Source: an uncultured bacterium (GTDB lineage Bacteria > Verrucomicrobiota > Lentisphaeria > Victivallales > Victivallaceae). From it: 64,000 bases of DNA. The stretch spans positions 1-64,000 of the forward strand of contig URVC01000017.1 of NCBI GenBank assembly GCA_900551245.1. The letters are read 5' to 3'. Below the pieces are notes generated by a model. It worked only from the letters and a program-made list of their open reading frames with translations. It searched no databases and was not told the origin of the DNA. The translations under genes and the position numbers were made by a program. Positions 63,266 to 64,000 of this stretch are shown here, one piece after another (position 1 is the stretch's first letter; each line of letters starts with the position of its first letter).

Positions 63266-64000
63266 TTACTCGGCCTTTTCCGCGGCGGCTTCTTCCGCCT
63301 TGGGCTCGCTCTTCGCGGCCTCGGCCTTCACCGGCTTGTCATCGGCGCTCTTCCGGCGCGGCGCGCGGCGCGGCTTGTCGGCCTTCTCCGCCTTCTCGGC
63401 ATCATCGGCCTTCTCCTGAGCCAGCTTCTTGGCGGCTTCGGCGGCTTCCCGCTCCTCGGTCACCTTCTTCTGGTAGATCTCCTTGGCGACCTTGATCGCC
63501 TCGACGAAGAGACCGGTGATGATCTGAACCGACTTGACTGCATCGTCGTTGGCCGCCACCGGGTAGTCCACCAGCGTCGGGTCGCCGTTGGTATCGACAA
63601 TCGCCACGATCGGAATATTCAGCTTGTTGGCTTCACGAACCGCGTTCGCCTCGTTGCAGACGTCGATCACGACCAGTGCGGCGGGCAGACGCTTCATGCC
63701 GGCGATGCCGTCCAGATCGCGATGGAGCTTCTCGGCGCGGCGGGCCAGACTGGAAACCTCTTTCTTCTTCATCGACTTGGCGGATTCCGAATTCAGCGTC
63801 TGGTCGATTTCGGCCATCTTGGTGATGCTCTTGCAGATGGTCACATTGTTGGTCAGCGTGCCGCCGAGCCAGCGCTCGGAGACGCTGAACATGCCGGTCT
63901 CTTCGGCCATGTTCCGGACCAGTTCGCGGATCTGCCGCTTGGTGCCGACGAACAGGATGTCGCCGCCGTTGGCAACGATGCGCTGCAGAAAGTTGCAGGC
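63266..64000 (-). CDS. rpsB: Ribosomal protein S2 (partial, 5' end outside window)
   Basis: The C-terminal 244 codons of S2 are present. From the window edge the frame reads ACNFLQRIVANGGDILFVGT, then RWLGGTLTNNVTICKSI, LHRDLDGIAGMKRLPAALVV and VDTNGDPTLVDYPVAANDDA, all S2 signatures. The N-terminus lies beyond 64000. After the conserved domain there is an Ala/Lys/Glu-rich tail of some 60 residues that ordinary S2 lacks. The first in-window ATG at 63910 is internal. Confidence 0.97.
   Translation of the reverse strand, partial: ACNFLQRIVANGGDILFVGTKRQIRELVRNMAEETGMFSVSERWLGGTLTNNVTICKSITKMAEIDQTLNSESAKSMKKKEVSSLARRAEKLHRDLDGIAGMKRLPAALVVIDVCNEANAVREANKLNIPIVAIVDTNGDPTLVDYPVAANDDAVKSVQIITGLFVEAIKVAKEIYQKKVTEEREAAEAAKKLAQEKADDAEKAEKADKPRRAPRRKSADDKPVKAEAAKSEPKAEEAAAEKAE

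Overview
The window looks like a chromosomal segment of a high-GC member of the Lentisphaerota (Victivallis-like, PVC superphylum). This placement is inferred, not searched. It rests on three secreted-enzyme loci that each carry a prepilin-type (FTLIELL) protein, on very large secreted glycoside hydrolases (GHs) with LacI/GntR/AraC regulators, on a remnant of a four-helix-bundle-suffix gene, and on housekeeping genes of matching composition. Positions 57022-60283 are visibly AT-richer than the rest.

Layout. 99-9466: a carbohydrate-use cluster on the + strand (GH-A enzyme, small secreted protein, GntR-type regulator, GH95-like enzyme, CapA-like protein, MarC-like protein). 9519-13773: an MFS transporter and clpB; clpB has a perfect sigma-54 -24/-12 element in front. 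13780-23302: an eight-gene minus-strand operon, pyrF-der-(hypothetical)-asmA-like-tatD-nudC-(membrane protein)-rsmG, apparently read from one promoter before pyrF. 23430-29780: a small membrane protein (+), a ktrB-ktrA-(HAMP-like membrane protein) potassium uptake locus, tRNA-Val(GAC), and aroB-dprA. 29808-34541: a secreted UGSC-type protein, glyS with its terminator, a QueG-like Fe-S protein and a broken four-helix-bundle-suffix gene. 34501-36385: glnK-amtB from a second perfect sigma-54 promoter.

36540-41093: GntR-type regulator, pseudopilin and GH42-like enzyme. 41711-43712: an unidentified structured leader ending in an intrinsic terminator, then a TM1266-type regulator and hydG ([FeFe]-hydrogenase H-cluster maturation). 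43716-48035: divergent GH2 beta-galactosidase and LacI regulator, with operator-like repeats between them. 48188-49039: arginase-family enzyme. 49068-54961: minus-strand pseudopilin (interrupted by an in-frame TGA), CBM-like protein, GH-A enzyme and AraC regulator. 55068-61398: an (alpha/alpha)6-barrel glycosidase, then a lower-GC pseudopilin/GH pair and a LacI regulator. 61403-64000: an EamA transporter and the tsf-rpsB translation operon, with rpsB running off the window.

How it works together. The recurring unit is a transcriptional regulator, a prepilin-type protein and a very large exported glycosidase. This suggests plant or host glycan degradation in which each enzyme has its own pseudopilin. 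Sigma-54 promoters with near-identical cores tie nitrogen assimilation (glnK-amtB) and, unexpectedly, the ClpB chaperone to RpoN. The items I consider most worth following are the hydG-operon leader RNA, the sigma-54 clpB promoter, the pseudopilin/GH pairing and the in-frame TGA in one pseudopilin. All calls come from reading the sequence; no similarity search or folding program was run.
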